A stretch of DNA of 64,000 bases, taken from assembly GCF_900116225.1 (NCBI RefSeq), contig NZ_FOZZ01000002.1, positions 124,001 to 188,000 on the forward strand. The letters run 5' to 3'. The notes beneath the pieces are model-generated. The model was not told the origin of the DNA. It ran no database searches and worked only from the letters and a program-made list of their open reading frames with translations. The number at the start of each line of letters is the position of its first letter. Position 1 is the first letter of the stretch. Made by a program: the position numbers and the translations under genes. Below, in pieces: positions 1 through 9,721 of the stretch. Origin of the DNA: Sphingobacterium wenxiniae (GTDB taxonomy: Bacteria; Bacteroidota; Bacteroidia; Sphingobacteriales; Sphingobacteriaceae).

Positions 1-1937
1 AATTCCTCATGCGGAGCGTAACGCAAACTCAAGGATAATTCTGTCGTGTTCAGATCATCGAACAATTGACTATTGCCTTGGTTGTCAATTTTCTGATAGG
101 TCAAAATTCCGGCTGGGCTTTGTCGCCATTTGGAGAATCCCAGTGTGTAGGAAAAGTTATTTTCAAATTCCCGCTTATATTCCAAACGGTAAATATCGTT
201 GTAGAGGTAACGCTCGTTTTCTCCTCGTTTAAAAGAAAGTAAGAAGTTGTCTTCTTGTACGAACTCCAGGTTTTGCCCCGGAATTTTGGTGTCGCGCATA
301 AAAGAAGCACGCAGGTAATGCTGTGGGAAAGTATATACTGATTTGTTGTTTAAAGAGTAGGTTCCACTGAGGAAATACTTCCATTTTTCATCTTTGAAAC
401 CATAGGCCGTATAGCCCTCTGCATAGAACCTTTTGCTTAACCTATCGGTCGTACGTCCCCCTACACGTAACCGAAAACCTTCCACAGGATTGAAGCTGTA
501 GAAAGTATTGACAGGGCCGATTTCCAAAGGACCAGCCTGCTTGTATCCTGAAAGTATCAACGCGCTGATGTCCATAAAGCGTTGGAAAGAAGGAATTAGC
601 TGCAGGGTATCTATATTGTGGTAAATATTCTGTTCGTTTTTACGCAAAGGAATTGGGCGGTTTTGCACAAAATATTCCTCCAGATCTTGTTTTGTTTCTT
701 CTTTTTTGACATAGACCATTGCAGGTCCGGCATAAATGCTGTCTGGTTGAACAATATCTGTTTTAAAGTCGTTAAACGTAACTGTCCGATTTCCCCGTAT
801 CCCAGTACCTTTGTCGGTCAGGGAGAAGTCCAGTCCTAAGGAGCTGGTTTCCAGGTAATATTTTCCATTTGGATCGGTGCTGAAATCTAATTTTACATCC
901 AAATCCCGTACAAAGTTCAGGTTAATGTCGTCCGAAACCGCCAGTTCGGCTTTTTTAACAGCGTATTTGCCATCCAAAGTGATATAAAGTTTGCCCTGGA
1001 ACAACATATCGGCTTTATTGCGTGGGAAAAAACTTAATTCCACGAGATATGGACTTTCTGTTTTTACAGTATCTGTGATATAAAAGCGATAGAAAGTCGG
1101 AGAAGAGGAAGCAATAGGGCTGAGGAACTGATTGGTCACCAATTCGATATTGCTCTCATAGATGTCGATATCTTGATATAACTTGTTAAAATAAGCCGAT
1201 AAACCGTCATTATCAACGAACTTTGGATCAAATTGCGCTTTCTGTTCAGCTAACACCAATTGTTTGGTTTTGCTCGGTTTTTTGCGGGAATAAACTTGGG
1301 ATAAGCGCTCCTCGATATAGGCGGGCAGTGTATAACTGCTACTTTGGCTACCTTCTTCTGCATCCTCTTTTTCAAATAGAAATTGATAGTTTTTGAAAAC
1401 TTTTCTATTCTTGAATTTTTCTGAAAGGTTGCTTAGTCCCAAGGAAACTTTCTCATATTGTTGATATTCTGTATAGTCGTAAGCACTGAGACGGTTTTCG
1501 TCTTTATGCGCTATAACTTTGCGTATCAATTCTACAGCTGGATTATTTTTGTTGGAATACTTTGTTCTTCTTGGTGCTTTGATAACAACAGCTTCGATCG
1601 TATTCTCCTCAGGAACTAAATAGATGTTCACCTCCTGAAAAGCTTCTTGGGTAACGGACAATTCCTGGGTTTCGTAACTTAAATAAGATATTCTGATTTT
1701 GGAGTAATTGCGTGGGATTTCCATCGCATAGTTTCCATTTTCGTCTGTGGAAGTTACCTTATTAGCACCAATAGCAGCCACAGTGGCATAGCCAATAGGT
1801 TCTTTGGTAGTGATATCCATGACCTTTCCTTTCAGATGGATGTTCTGAGCCGAGGCGATGGAGGAGATAAAGAATAATAAAATGCTTAAACTTATATAGA
1901 GTTGTTGGCCAAAATTCGTTGTAAAGGTATATCTCAT
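1..1937 (-). CDS. DUF5686 / carboxypeptidase-regulatory-like domain protein (C-terminus beyond window)
   Basis: The frame is open from an ATG at 1937 to the window edge, so about 645 residues are seen and the C-terminus is missing. Residues 1-30 form a signal peptide ending around IASAQ. Next comes a CarboxypepD_reg-like beta-sandwich (GKVMDITTKEPIGYATVAA, then STDENGNYAMEIP), typical of Bacteroidota envelope proteins. After it comes the DUF5686 hallmark region (ELIRKVIAHKDENRLSAYDY). The visible end reads TTELSLSLRYAPHEE, which fits the outer-membrane-barrel-like part of this family. The family is associated with the outer membrane; its substrate is unknown. A TACATTTG -7 element lies 60 bp upstream. 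The family call is firm and the function is open. Confidence 0.88.
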   Translation of the reverse strand, partial: MRYTFTTNFGQQLYISLSILLFFISSIASAQNIHLKGKVMDITTKEPIGYATVAAIGANKVTSTDENGNYAMEIPRNYSKIRISYLSYETQELSVTQEAFQEVNIYLVPEENTIEAVVIKAPRRTKYSNKNNPAVELIRKVIAHKDENRLSAYDYTEYQQYEKVSLGLSNLSEKFKNRKVFKNYQFLFEKEDAEEGSQSSSYTLPAYIEERLSQVYSRKKPSKTKQLVLAEQKAQFDPKFVDNDGLSAYFNKLYQDIDIYESNIELVTNQFLSPIASSSPTFYRFYITDTVKTESPYLVELSFFPRNKADMLFQGKLYITLDGKYAVKKAELAVSDDINLNFVRDLDVKLDFSTDPNGKYYLETSSLGLDFSLTDKGTGIRGNRTVTFNDFKTDIVQPDSIYAGPAMVYVKKEETKQDLEEYFVQNRPIPLRKNEQNIYHNIDTLQLIPSFQRFMDISALILSGYKQAGPLEIGPVNTFYSFNPVEGFRLRVGGRTTDRLSKRFYAEGYTAYGFKDEKWKYFLSGTYSLNNKSVYTFPQHYLRASFMRDTKIPGQNLEFVQEDNFLLSFKRGENERYLYNDIYRLEYKREFENNFSYTLGFSKWRQSPAGILTYQKIDNQGNSQLFDDLNTTELSLSLRYAPHEE

Positions 1938-2021
1938 ATCATTCAAACTATCTTTTTGACTATTGTTCTTTTTTAGTCAATTATTTTAAAAACGAACAAA
2001 TGTAAGTATAGTTTGGATGAT
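1938..2021 (-). promoter_or_regulatory. Promoter and nested inverted repeats upstream of the DUF5686 gene
   Basis: TACATTTG on the minus strand (2004-1997) matches the Bacteroidota -7 consensus TAnnTTTG and would start RNA near 1990. No good TTTG -33 element is present. The 14-nt word at 2008-2021 recurs inverted at 1938-1951, directly before the start codon, with one mismatch. Between them TTGACTA (1956-1962) pairs with TAGTCAA (1974-1980). One arm lies upstream of the -7 box and the other abuts the ATG, so the pair could act as an operator or as a leader structure. Confidence 0.5.
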
Positions 2022-2094
2022 AAAGAATACCTAAAATAGCAGAAAGTCAGATTGTGACTTTTCGCTGATTTTTCTGATGTTGAGGTTGTGAAGA

Positions 2095-3777
2095 TTAAAA
2101 AGGATCGGCCACGGTAAATGTTACCTTTTCTTTGGAAGAGGGGTGGATAAAGGTAATCTTTCCGGCATGAAGATGCAGTCTATTGGCCCGTTGTCCATAG
2201 AGATCATCTCCTACGATTGGATAGTTTAATCCCAGATGATGGGCTGCATGCATGCGTAATTGGTGTGTGCGTCCAGTCAACGGGAAAAAATGAATTTTTG
2301 TTTGTCCCTGCTTTCTCTCGACGACTTTGAACCTTGTCTGAGCAGGCTTGCCATATTGGTAACAAACCATTTGGCGAGGTCTGTCGTCAAGGTCTACACG
2401 CAACGGAAAGTCTATCAAGCCTTCTTCTGTTTCCACCAAACCGTCTAAAAGCGCAGTGTATCGCTTCTCTACAGTGTGGCGGATGAACTGATCCTGGATA
2501 AACTTGTGGGCATCTTTGTTTTTGGCTAAAACCAAAATGCCAGAGGTAGACATATCCAGTCTATGGATAATGACCGGTCCTGTGATTTCCGGACGCATGG
2601 TACAAATACGTGTATAGACTGAGTCCTTCACATGGATGCCGGGGACGGAAAGGAACTCTTCAGGTTTGTTGACAACAATAATGTCTTCATCTTCAAAAAG
2701 AATATCAAAACTTCGTCCTTTCGCAGGATTCTCTAGTAAGGGGTTGGTTTCTACGGAAAGCCCTTTTAGCATGTGAGTGAGGATTGGTTCACATTTACTT
2801 TTGCAGGAAGGGTAGAAGAGCTTGTGTTTTCTGACTTCGGAATTAGGGGATACGCCCCACCAGAACTCGGCTAATGCGATAGGTTGGAGTTGATGCTCAT
2901 AGGCATACTGTAGCAGTTTTGGTGCGGCACATTCGCCTGCGCCAGCAGGAGGCAACATTTGTGAACTCTCTTCAAAAATATCGAGTACGGAACGTCTTTC
3001 TCCTTTTGCATTCAGAAATTGATATCGTTCGAAAAGTTGTTGTTGTAAAGTAGAAGATTTCTGCTTCCGAAGGCGTTTTAACTCCTCAATCTTTTCTTTT
3101 TCCTGATCTATAGCCTTTTGGAAAGTCTGTAATTGATTTTTCCAATGGTCTTTTAGTACCGCATATTCATGTTGGTCGCGATAGCTTTGCTTGATGAGGT
3201 CTTGTTCTAACGCAGTATATTCGATAGGATTCAGCTGTGATTTGGCCCTTTCCCGAATGGATTTGCGCCCCGCTTTTGCTACTTTCATGGCATCTCGTTT
3301 AGCTTTTAGCTCAGCGTCTGAGATTTCCTGTTGCTGCTGTGCTTGTTTCTGCAATGTTGGAATGTGTTCTTGTAGCTGCAACTGTTTGATTTGACGGTTC
3401 AGTGCATTGATCGTTTCTTCTTCTTTGAGGAAAAAACTGTCTTTAGTCAGCATATCAAAGATCGGGGGCACGAAATAACGATGTTGGTTGGAATTTGCCA
3501 ATTTGCCGGATGTCGCTGCCAGATAACCCAATTTGCCTTCAGTATTTTCAACGACCAGTACGCCGAACATCTTACCGATAGGCTGTCCTTCCATGGGGTG
3601 CAAACCAAAATTATGGACAAAATCTGTTTGAGCTTCCAAATACTGTTGCAGCTCTTCTGCAGCTAAAATACTTAACGCATGCGGTGTATAGGAAAAAGGA
3701 AAGGTGAATTTTTCGGGCTTGGCGATATGGGAAATATCTTGATTGAAATCATGAAAAAAAATAGGGCTTCCGCTCAT
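2095..3777 (-). CDS. RluA family pseudouridine synthase, long N-terminal form
   Basis: Converts uridine to pseudouridine in structured RNA. The catalytic domain occupies roughly residues 355-560. It begins FDILFEDEDIIVVNKP and carries HRLDMSTSGILVLAKN, with the catalytic Asp in HRLD, then RPRQMVCYQYGKPAQT and LTGRTHQLRMHAAH. The RPxQxVCYxxGKPAQT stretch resembles E. coli RluA (23S rRNA U746 and tRNA U32) more than RluC or RluD. About 350 extra N-terminal residues include a charged coiled-coil region (about 120-250, many KKR/EEL/QQQ). This 550-560 aa form is, from memory, common in Bacteroidota. The ATG at 3777 has a TATTTTTG -7 box 27 bp upstream. Confidence 0.9.
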   Translation of the reverse strand: MSGSPIFFHDFNQDISHIAKPEKFTFPFSYTPHALSILAAEELQQYLEAQTDFVHNFGLHPMEGQPIGKMFGVLVVENTEGKLGYLAATSGKLANSNQHRYFVPPIFDMLTKDSFFLKEEETINALNRQIKQLQLQEHIPTLQKQAQQQQEISDAELKAKRDAMKVAKAGRKSIRERAKSQLNPIEYTALEQDLIKQSYRDQHEYAVLKDHWKNQLQTFQKAIDQEKEKIEELKRLRKQKSSTLQQQLFERYQFLNAKGERRSVLDIFEESSQMLPPAGAGECAAPKLLQYAYEHQLQPIALAEFWWGVSPNSEVRKHKLFYPSCKSKCEPILTHMLKGLSVETNPLLENPAKGRSFDILFEDEDIIVVNKPEEFLSVPGIHVKDSVYTRICTMRPEITGPVIIHRLDMSTSGILVLAKNKDAHKFIQDQFIRHTVEKRYTALLDGLVETEEGLIDFPLRVDLDDRPRQMVCYQYGKPAQTRFKVVERKQGQTKIHFFPLTGRTHQLRMHAAHHLGLNYPIVGDDLYGQRANRLHLHAGKITFIHPSSKEKVTFTVADPF

Positions 3778-3803
3778 CCTGTCGCTGTTGTTAAATGTCT
3801 ACG

Positions 3804-3811
3804 CAAAAATA
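3804..3811 (-). promoter_or_regulatory. -7 element of the RluA-type gene
   Basis: TATTTTTG on the minus strand fits TAnnTTTG exactly. The predicted start near 3797 leaves a leader of about 20 nt before the ATG at 3777. No clear -33 TTTG is seen. Confidence 0.55.
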
Positions 3812-3970
3812 GGAAGGTTTTTTGAATTATATGACAGTAAAAGGAGGATGTTATGACAGCTATAGCGAGATGTTTTTCGTATCTTGTATACGTAGTAATT
3901 TTAAGAAAAAAGCAAACAAGCTGCCTTGAAAATTGTTATGGAATTAATCGTTTAACAAAAAATAATTTTT

Positions 3971-4441
3971 ATGAAAACAAATATTGGATTAAAAGAAAAA
4001 GATACCGCTGCAGTAGCTGTAATTTTGAATAAATTGCTAGCAGATGAAAGTGTGCTTTACCAAAAAGTAAGAAATGCACATTGGAATGTTGAAGGCCCTG
4101 GTTTCCACGAATTGCACCTGTTTTTTGAGACTATCTATAATGAACTAGCCATTGTGGTGGATGATGTGGCTGAGCGTGTACGTACTATTGGGCATTATGC
4201 GGCAGGTACATTAAAAGAATATTTAGAATTGACACAATTGACCGAAGCGAAGAAAGGTAAGAATGATGGAAATTCGTACATCAGTGAGTTACTAAATGAT
4301 TTTGAAAGTTTGATTATTTCTATCCGTGGCGATATTGATGTCGTTGAAGAACATGGTGATAAAGGTACTTCAGATTTTCTGAGCGGTGTTGTTGAGCAGC
4401 ATGAAAAAACAGCCTGGATGCTACGTGCACATTTGAGATAG
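3971..4441 (+). CDS. dps: Dps family ferritin-like DNA-protection protein
   Basis: Dodecameric mini-ferritin that oxidises ferrous iron with hydrogen peroxide and shields DNA during starvation or oxidative stress. Its 156 residues are the usual Dps length. The signature NAHWNVEGPGFHELHLFFETIYNELAIVVDDVAERV (in pieces) spans residues 35-70 and holds the inter-subunit ferroxidase ligands H37, H49, E53, D64 and E68. The N-terminal tail is short and mildly basic, so strong DNA binding is not obvious. It is a single gene, closed by a hairpin terminator before the DoxX gene. The promoter is not clear. Confidence 0.95.
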   Translation: MKTNIGLKEKDTAAVAVILNKLLADESVLYQKVRNAHWNVEGPGFHELHLFFETIYNELAIVVDDVAERVRTIGHYAAGTLKEYLELTQLTEAKKGKNDGNSYISELLNDFESLIISIRGDIDVVEEHGDKGTSDFLSGVVEQHEKTAWMLRAHLR

Positions 4442-4464
4442 TAGTGTAAGCACGTAAATATTAG

Positions 4465-4495
4465 AAAAGCGAAAGAAGAACTCTTTCGCTTTTTT
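4465..4495 (+). terminator. Rho-independent terminator of dps
   Basis: AAAAGCGAAAG (4465-4475) pairs with CTTTCGCTTTT (4483-4493) and runs into Ts. It lies 24 bp after the dps stop codon. Confidence 0.85.
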
Positions 4496-4527
4496 GTTAT
4501 TTTTGAAACAAATAACTAACAAATAAT

Positions 4528-4950
4528 ATGATAAAAAGATTTTTTCTTTCGGTGAATAAAGGTACTTCAACTTCCAACTTAACAGCATTAGTCTTACGCT
4601 TGGGTTTTGGGATATTGATGATACCTAAACACGGTTATGCCAAATTAGTAGGATTTAATGAGCTAAAAGGTCAATTTGTAGACTTTATGGGATTGGGAAG
4701 CACGCTATCCTTAGGGTTGGCTGTATTTGCCGAGTTCTTCTGTTCTATTCTATTGGTACTTGGGCTATTTACACGATTTGCAGCATTATCCTTACTGATA
4801 ACGAGTTTGGTTATTCTTTCCGTGCACGATTGGCAGATTTTTGGGAAGTATGAGTTAGGTACAGCTTTTTTTATAGGTTACTTAGCTATTCTTATACAAG
4901 GCCCAGGAAAATACAGCTTGGATTACCTTATCTTTAAGAAAGGACGTTAA
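4528..4950 (+). CDS. DoxX family membrane protein
   Basis: Small inner-membrane protein of 140 residues with four hydrophobic segments (about 20-40, 55-75, 77-97, 105-130). It carries the DoxX/DoxD-type stretch ALVLRLGFGILMIPKHGYAKL near the N-terminus and GLAVFAEFFCSILLVLGLFTRFAAL in the middle. Members are linked to redox or thiol homeostasis in some bacteria; the role here is unknown. Its position after dps is compatible with oxidative-stress context, but a strong terminator separates the two. The ATG at 4528 follows an AT-rich leader. Confidence 0.85.
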   Translation: MIKRFFLSVNKGTSTSNLTALVLRLGFGILMIPKHGYAKLVGFNELKGQFVDFMGLGSTLSLGLAVFAEFFCSILLVLGLFTRFAALSLLITSLVILSVHDWQIFGKYELGTAFFIGYLAILIQGPGKYSLDYLIFKKGR

Positions 4951-4955
4951 TAATA

Positions 4956-4985
4956 AGAGCGGACAACTAATTAGCTGTCCGCTCT
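4956..4985. terminator. Bidirectional terminator between doxX and susD-like genes
   Basis: AGAGCGGACA (4956-4965) and TGTCCGCTCT (4976-4985) form a perfect 10-bp stem in the 40-bp gap between two convergent genes. T-rich sequence follows on the plus strand. Confidence 0.8.
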
Positions 4986-4990
4986 TTATT

Positions 4991-6538
4991 CTACTTGTTC
5001 CACCAGATTTTGGTATTGATAATATCATCACCTTGTTCGGACAAAGCTTGTTGATAATTACTTCTATTGGTGCTTTGTTCTTTTAGCGGATAAGTCAATC
5101 GACTTGGAACAGCATTTCCTACTTCCGGTTCAAAATAATAAGTTTTTGGTGTGCCGCCTACTGTTCCGCTCCACAGTAAATCACCTTTTTTCACGATAAA
5201 ATTCGGATAACCGGTTCTTCTCAGTTCTGACCATCCCTCGATACCTTGTCCATACAGGGCGAAGTATTTCTGCGTCAATACTGTTTCTTGGTTCGCCGAA
5301 GGAAGGCTGTTGATATAATCCTGAAAAGCAGCGGCGGTTATGCCCCATTTTTCCAAGGATGCCTTAACTCCTTTTTCATAATGGCTTTGATCCCAATTTT
5401 TGTATTCGGCAATCAAAAATTCCACTTCGGCATATTCCTGTAATACCTCTGCATAATCTGCTGCATTCAAAATCGAACCCGGTAACGAAATTCTATTGTA
5501 AGGAAAGATATTGCCTGCTTCCAGTGGAAGGCCGTAAGGCTGTCCTACGTAGTCGCCAGCTTCATTCGGGTTTGCGTATTTTTCTAAACGAGGGTCAGCA
5601 TGGGTGAAAGGTCCGCGACGACCGCTCAAAGCCTCCACAATAACATTGGACACGGCGAAATCCTTTCTGTTAGCGATGACCGTGGCACGGAATAAAGGTG
5701 CTTCATTTGGCGAGTTAGTAGAGTATTTAAAAACAGCATTATCACTGTTTGTTGTGAACACACCTTGTGCTAAAGCATCTTCGATATGCTGTTTTGCCAC
5801 AGCTGGTTCTTTTGCGAGGATACGATTTGCTAAGCGTAGGCGTAAGCTGTTCGCGAATTTGTACCATTTGCTGTTATCTCCTTTATAGATGATGTCTGAG
5901 GCCCCAAAAGTACGTTGCGTTTGATATTTGTATAAGGTGTCAGCAGCCTGATCCAGTTCGTTCAGGATGTCGGCGTATATTTTTTGCTGGCTTGCATATT
6001 TTGGTGTCAGAATATCCGGTGCTTGTTGCAGTGCTTCAAAATCAGCATCCTTATTGCCGTATGATTCATACGGAATATTGCCGAAAACATCCGTTAAATT
6101 ATGGAAAACGTAGGATTTTAAAATCCGTGCAATAGCAATCTGATTTGCGTTAGTACCTGCCGTTCCGGCGCTGGCAATCGCCTTGGTGCTTTCGTCACTG
6201 TTTAACTTAATGATTTCGTTGAACGTGTTCAACGATAGGTAAGCACTGTTCCAGAAAGAGCCTGCATAATCTACAGGAATCAGATAACGCGATTGGTCGG
6301 TGTAGATATTTTGGGCATAATATTGCGCAAATAATTGTGCGCCTCGTAAATGTATGCTTTCACTGCGTATAGCGTTCAACGCTTGTTTTTGACCCGAAAC
6401 CAACAGACTTGTAGTCGCTACTGTAGTAGGATTGTTGGGGTCGGTATTGATCTCCGTAAAGATTTGGTCAGAACAGGCTGAAAAAGCCGTTATAGAAAGA
6501 CCAATCAGGGCTATATAGGATTTTTTAAATAATTTCAT
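4991..6538 (-). CDS. SusD/RagB-type nutrient-binding outer-membrane lipoprotein
   Basis: Surface lipoprotein that forms the lid of a SusC-type TonB-dependent transporter and binds the imported glycan or peptide. Its 515 residues begin with a lipoprotein signal; the lipobox AFSAC gives C22 as the lipidated residue. The N-terminal part (FTEINTDPNNPTTV, then LRGAQLFAQYYAQNIYT) resembles the SusD-like subgroup whose members start with TDPNNP. It lies 9 bp after the SusC-like gene in the same direction, so the two are almost certainly co-transcribed and translated. No glycoside hydrolase or peptidase gene is linked, so the substrate cannot be inferred. Confidence 0.93.
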   Translation of the reverse strand: MKLFKKSYIALIGLSITAFSACSDQIFTEINTDPNNPTTVATTSLLVSGQKQALNAIRSESIHLRGAQLFAQYYAQNIYTDQSRYLIPVDYAGSFWNSAYLSLNTFNEIIKLNSDESTKAIASAGTAGTNANQIAIARILKSYVFHNLTDVFGNIPYESYGNKDADFEALQQAPDILTPKYASQQKIYADILNELDQAADTLYKYQTQRTFGASDIIYKGDNSKWYKFANSLRLRLANRILAKEPAVAKQHIEDALAQGVFTTNSDNAVFKYSTNSPNEAPLFRATVIANRKDFAVSNVIVEALSGRRGPFTHADPRLEKYANPNEAGDYVGQPYGLPLEAGNIFPYNRISLPGSILNAADYAEVLQEYAEVEFLIAEYKNWDQSHYEKGVKASLEKWGITAAAFQDYINSLPSANQETVLTQKYFALYGQGIEGWSELRRTGYPNFIVKKGDLLWSGTVGGTPKTYYFEPEVGNAVPSRLTYPLKEQSTNRSNYQQALSEQGDDIINTKIWWNK

Positions 6539-6547
6539 GAGTACAGA

Positions 6548-9500
6548 TTAAAATTTAACGTTGACATTAAAACCATAAGATACTGGCGTTGGGATATTTC
6601 CGCCTTCAATACCTTGTACATTTCCACCGCTACTGGTCACTTCAGGATCTATATACTTGCTCTTTGTATAAATATTCCATAGGTTTCGTCCATAGACAGA
6701 TACTCCTAGGTTTTTCACAAGAGAGGTGTTTTTAAGCGGAATATTGTAGCCGAAAGTCACTTCGCGCAGCTTGATGAATGTTGCATCAAAGATGCTGAAC
6801 GTTGTAGGTCCGCTGTATTCATTCCGCGCCCATTGCAAAGCGGAAATGTTTTTGTCGTTCGTTGCTGTATTGGTTACGGTATACGTCCCATCCGAATGGA
6901 ATTGTACATCGCCGGTAACACCATCCAACACTACGCCTGTCTCGCGTATATTGTTTGCAGCAGTTTTGTCCAAAATACCGGCATACATTGCCACTTTATA
7001 GGTTTGGGAGAAGAAATTACCACCAAAACGGCTGTCAATCAGGAAGCCCAGGGTGAAATTCTTGTAGCGGAACTGGTTTTGGAAACCAGCTAAAAAATCA
7101 GGCAGTACAGAACCCAAAGGCACCAATTGTGAAGTACGCATATACGTGCCGTCGTCTTGCACTACACGTTGTCCATCCGGCGCATAAACGAAATCATAGC
7201 CGAGGAATTGTCCATAAGTCTGTCCTTCGCGTGCCACAAGATTAACCAATCCGTCGCTAAGCGTGAGTGTGTTCACAAGATCATCTAGTTTGACAACTGT
7301 ATTTCTATTTTTAGACCAGTTTACAGTGGTGTTCCATTCGAAATTGTCTTTTCGGACAGGAGTTCCTGTTAACGTAATTTCAATACCTTTGTTGTTTATC
7401 TTGCCGGCATTCAGGACTTTGTATTCATAGCCAAAAGCGGTTGAAACAGGAACCGGCAGAATCTGGTTTCGGGAGTTGTTGTTGTAATACGTTACATCTA
7501 ATCCCAATCGGTTTCTGAAAAACTGCAGGTTGATACCTGTTTCCCACGAACTAGTGATCTCTGGCTTCAATTCTGCATTATTTAAAGTTGTTGGTAGGGC
7601 ATATGAGGGGTTTCCTTCGAATGCTTGCTGTGCCACATAGGTTTTGTACAATTGATATGGGTCAGTATCATTACCAACCTGCGCCCAGCCCAATCTTACT
7701 TTACCGAAAGATAACCAATCGATTTGGCGGAAAGCATCCAACTGACTGAATACAAAGCTTCCTGTTACAGAAGGGTAGAGGAAGGAATTGTTGTTGACAG
7801 GAAGGGTCGATGACCAGTCGTTGCGTATTGTACCGTCAACGAAGAGAATGTCGTTATATCCCAATGAAGCACTGGCGTATAAGGATGATACACGCTTATG
7901 GTAGGTGTAATTGTTGATTAATACATTGGATGCATTTTTCAGATTGTAGTAGTTCGGTAAGATTAGTCCTCCTTGCGTAATAGCATAGTCTGAACGACGT
8001 TGCTGGTCGCGAAGGTTGGCGCCGACATTTGCAACCAACGATAGATTGTCCCAATTCTTTTTCGCAGTGGCCAAAAACTCATAATTGTATTCATTCAGCT
8101 TAAGGCTTGTTTCTTCATACTGTGATGCTGAGCGAGAATATACAGCGATGCGGTCTTGCGTATCGTATGCATAAATATCGCCATGGGCTTTCGCTGTTAA
8201 GGATAACCAGTCAGTCGCATCATAGGTCAGCCCAAAGTTACCGTAAAAACGATCTCTGTTTTCTTCGACATAGCTCTCGTAGGCTGCCCAATATGGATTA
8301 TCGATAAATCGGGTAGCCTCTCCAGCGGCGGTATTTTGGTGGCTTGTCCTGTTCCAGGAGATTTGCGTGCCGTCCGCACGTTTATAATTTTTAAGCTTTT
8401 CGAAATCCACCTGCACACCTCCCCATTGGAAAGCATTTAGGATGATGCCTCGGTTGGTCGCCCCAACCCAAGGTTTACCCACACTTGAATTTTTTATGTA
8501 ATTGACATTTGCACTCACTTGTATCTTGCCCAATCGGGTAGAACCAGATAAATTCAAGGTATTTCGATTCAATGAGGAATTTGGCGTTGTTCCACCAACA
8601 TTCTTGTTGGTATAGGAAAGCCTGTAGTTGGTATTTCCACTTGAGCTACTGATGGAAAAATTGTTGGTATTTGCCAGACCTGTATTGAAAAAGTGTTTTA
8701 CATCGTGTTTAGGATATACCCACGGTGTCAATTTAAGATAGTTTTCTTCATCTTCCGGATCTAAGCTGTACCATTGCAACACAGGTGTTCCGTCTAATTT
8801 TGGTCCCCAGCTTTCGTCGGAGGCATAATCTACAATCTTGTATTCCGTACCATTGATAGTCGCGGTCTGGAAGATCGTAGAATACCCTTGACCATACAAT
8901 TGCTGGCGCTTTGGAAGGCGAACCACATTTTCGAAGTCCAAACCTGTATTTAGGGAAATATCGATATGTTCGCCTTTTGCACCCTTTTTCGTGGTGATCA
9001 GGATCACGCCATTCGCTGCACGAGAGCCATATAGAGCGGCTGCAGAAGGTCCTTTCAATACGGAAATGTTTTCAATGTCATCCGGGTTTAAATCCTGGAT
9101 CATACTACCCAAATCTTTACCCGCACTGCCGTTTACTGTCGCAGAACTGTTTGGGTCCGTATTATCTATTGGTGTGCCGTCGATAACATATAAAGGCTGG
9201 TTGTTTCCAGAAATCGAGTTGATACCTCGCAGTAGTATCCGACTGGAACCGCCCATATTTCCTCCTGAAGAGACCACTTGAAGACCTGCAACTTTACCGG
9301 ATATGGCACTCAGCGCATTGGTTGGTCGGGTTTGCAGTTCACTCGATTTAATGTCCTGAACAGCATAACCAAGCGCTTTCTTTTCTCTCGATATGCCTAA
9401 TGCTGTAACGACTACTTCGCCAATTTCCTGATCGGTGGATTGTAAGATAACGGACAATGGAGATGCCGAATTTACCGTCAATGTCTGTCTTTGATAGCCC

Positions 9501-9721
9501 AACAGGGTAAAAGTCAGGTTGGCTGGAAGCGTTGCTATTTGGATGCTGAAGTATCCCTGTGCATCAGATTGTGTGGTTGTGCCTGTAGCTGTAACAGTAG
9601 CCCCGGCTAATGGATTTTGCGCGTTATCTGTGACCTGTCCTTGGATTTGGACTTGGCTATAGGCCAGTTGACAGGTCAAAAATAAGGCAATAAGAAGTAT
9701 GTAATGAATTTTCCTATTCAT
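6548..9721 (-). CDS. SusC/RagA family TonB-linked outer-membrane transporter
   Basis: TonB-dependent barrel importing oligosaccharides or peptides together with the SusD partner encoded directly downstream. It has 1057 residues: a signal peptide (1-22, ending LAYSQ), a CarboxypepD_reg-like domain (about 24-95), then a plug domain with EVVVTALGISREKKALGYAVQ, RGINSISGNNQPLYVIDGTPID and VLKGPSAAALYGSRAANGVILITTKKG, which are classic SusC motifs, and a C-terminal barrel ending in VNVKF. No ECF sigma or anti-sigma gene is adjacent and no N-terminal STN domain is seen, so regulation by trans-envelope signalling is unlikely. A clear -7 box lies about 150 bp upstream. Confidence 0.95.
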   Translation of the reverse strand: MNRKIHYILLIALFLTCQLAYSQVQIQGQVTDNAQNPLAGATVTATGTTTQSDAQGYFSIQIATLPANLTFTLLGYQRQTLTVNSASPLSVILQSTDQEIGEVVVTALGISREKKALGYAVQDIKSSELQTRPTNALSAISGKVAGLQVVSSGGNMGGSSRILLRGINSISGNNQPLYVIDGTPIDNTDPNSSATVNGSAGKDLGSMIQDLNPDDIENISVLKGPSAAALYGSRAANGVILITTKKGAKGEHIDISLNTGLDFENVVRLPKRQQLYGQGYSTIFQTATINGTEYKIVDYASDESWGPKLDGTPVLQWYSLDPEDEENYLKLTPWVYPKHDVKHFFNTGLANTNNFSISSSSGNTNYRLSYTNKNVGGTTPNSSLNRNTLNLSGSTRLGKIQVSANVNYIKNSSVGKPWVGATNRGIILNAFQWGGVQVDFEKLKNYKRADGTQISWNRTSHQNTAAGEATRFIDNPYWAAYESYVEENRDRFYGNFGLTYDATDWLSLTAKAHGDIYAYDTQDRIAVYSRSASQYEETSLKLNEYNYEFLATAKKNWDNLSLVANVGANLRDQQRRSDYAITQGGLILPNYYNLKNASNVLINNYTYHKRVSSLYASASLGYNDILFVDGTIRNDWSSTLPVNNNSFLYPSVTGSFVFSQLDAFRQIDWLSFGKVRLGWAQVGNDTDPYQLYKTYVAQQAFEGNPSYALPTTLNNAELKPEITSSWETGINLQFFRNRLGLDVTYYNNNSRNQILPVPVSTAFGYEYKVLNAGKINNKGIEITLTGTPVRKDNFEWNTTVNWSKNRNTVVKLDDLVNTLTLSDGLVNLVAREGQTYGQFLGYDFVYAPDGQRVVQDDGTYMRTSQLVPLGSVLPDFLAGFQNQFRYKNFTLGFLIDSRFGGNFFSQTYKVAMYAGILDKTAANNIRETGVVLDGVTGDVQFHSDGTYTVTNTATNDKNISALQWARNEYSGPTTFSIFDATFIKLREVTFGYNIPLKNTSLVKNLGVSVYGRNLWNIYTKSKYIDPEVTSSGGNVQGIEGGNIPTPVSYGFNVNVKF

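Noticed and set aside
618..839. Frames antisense to the DUF5686 gene
   Set aside because: They are shadows of a long continuous coding frame with clear family motifs.
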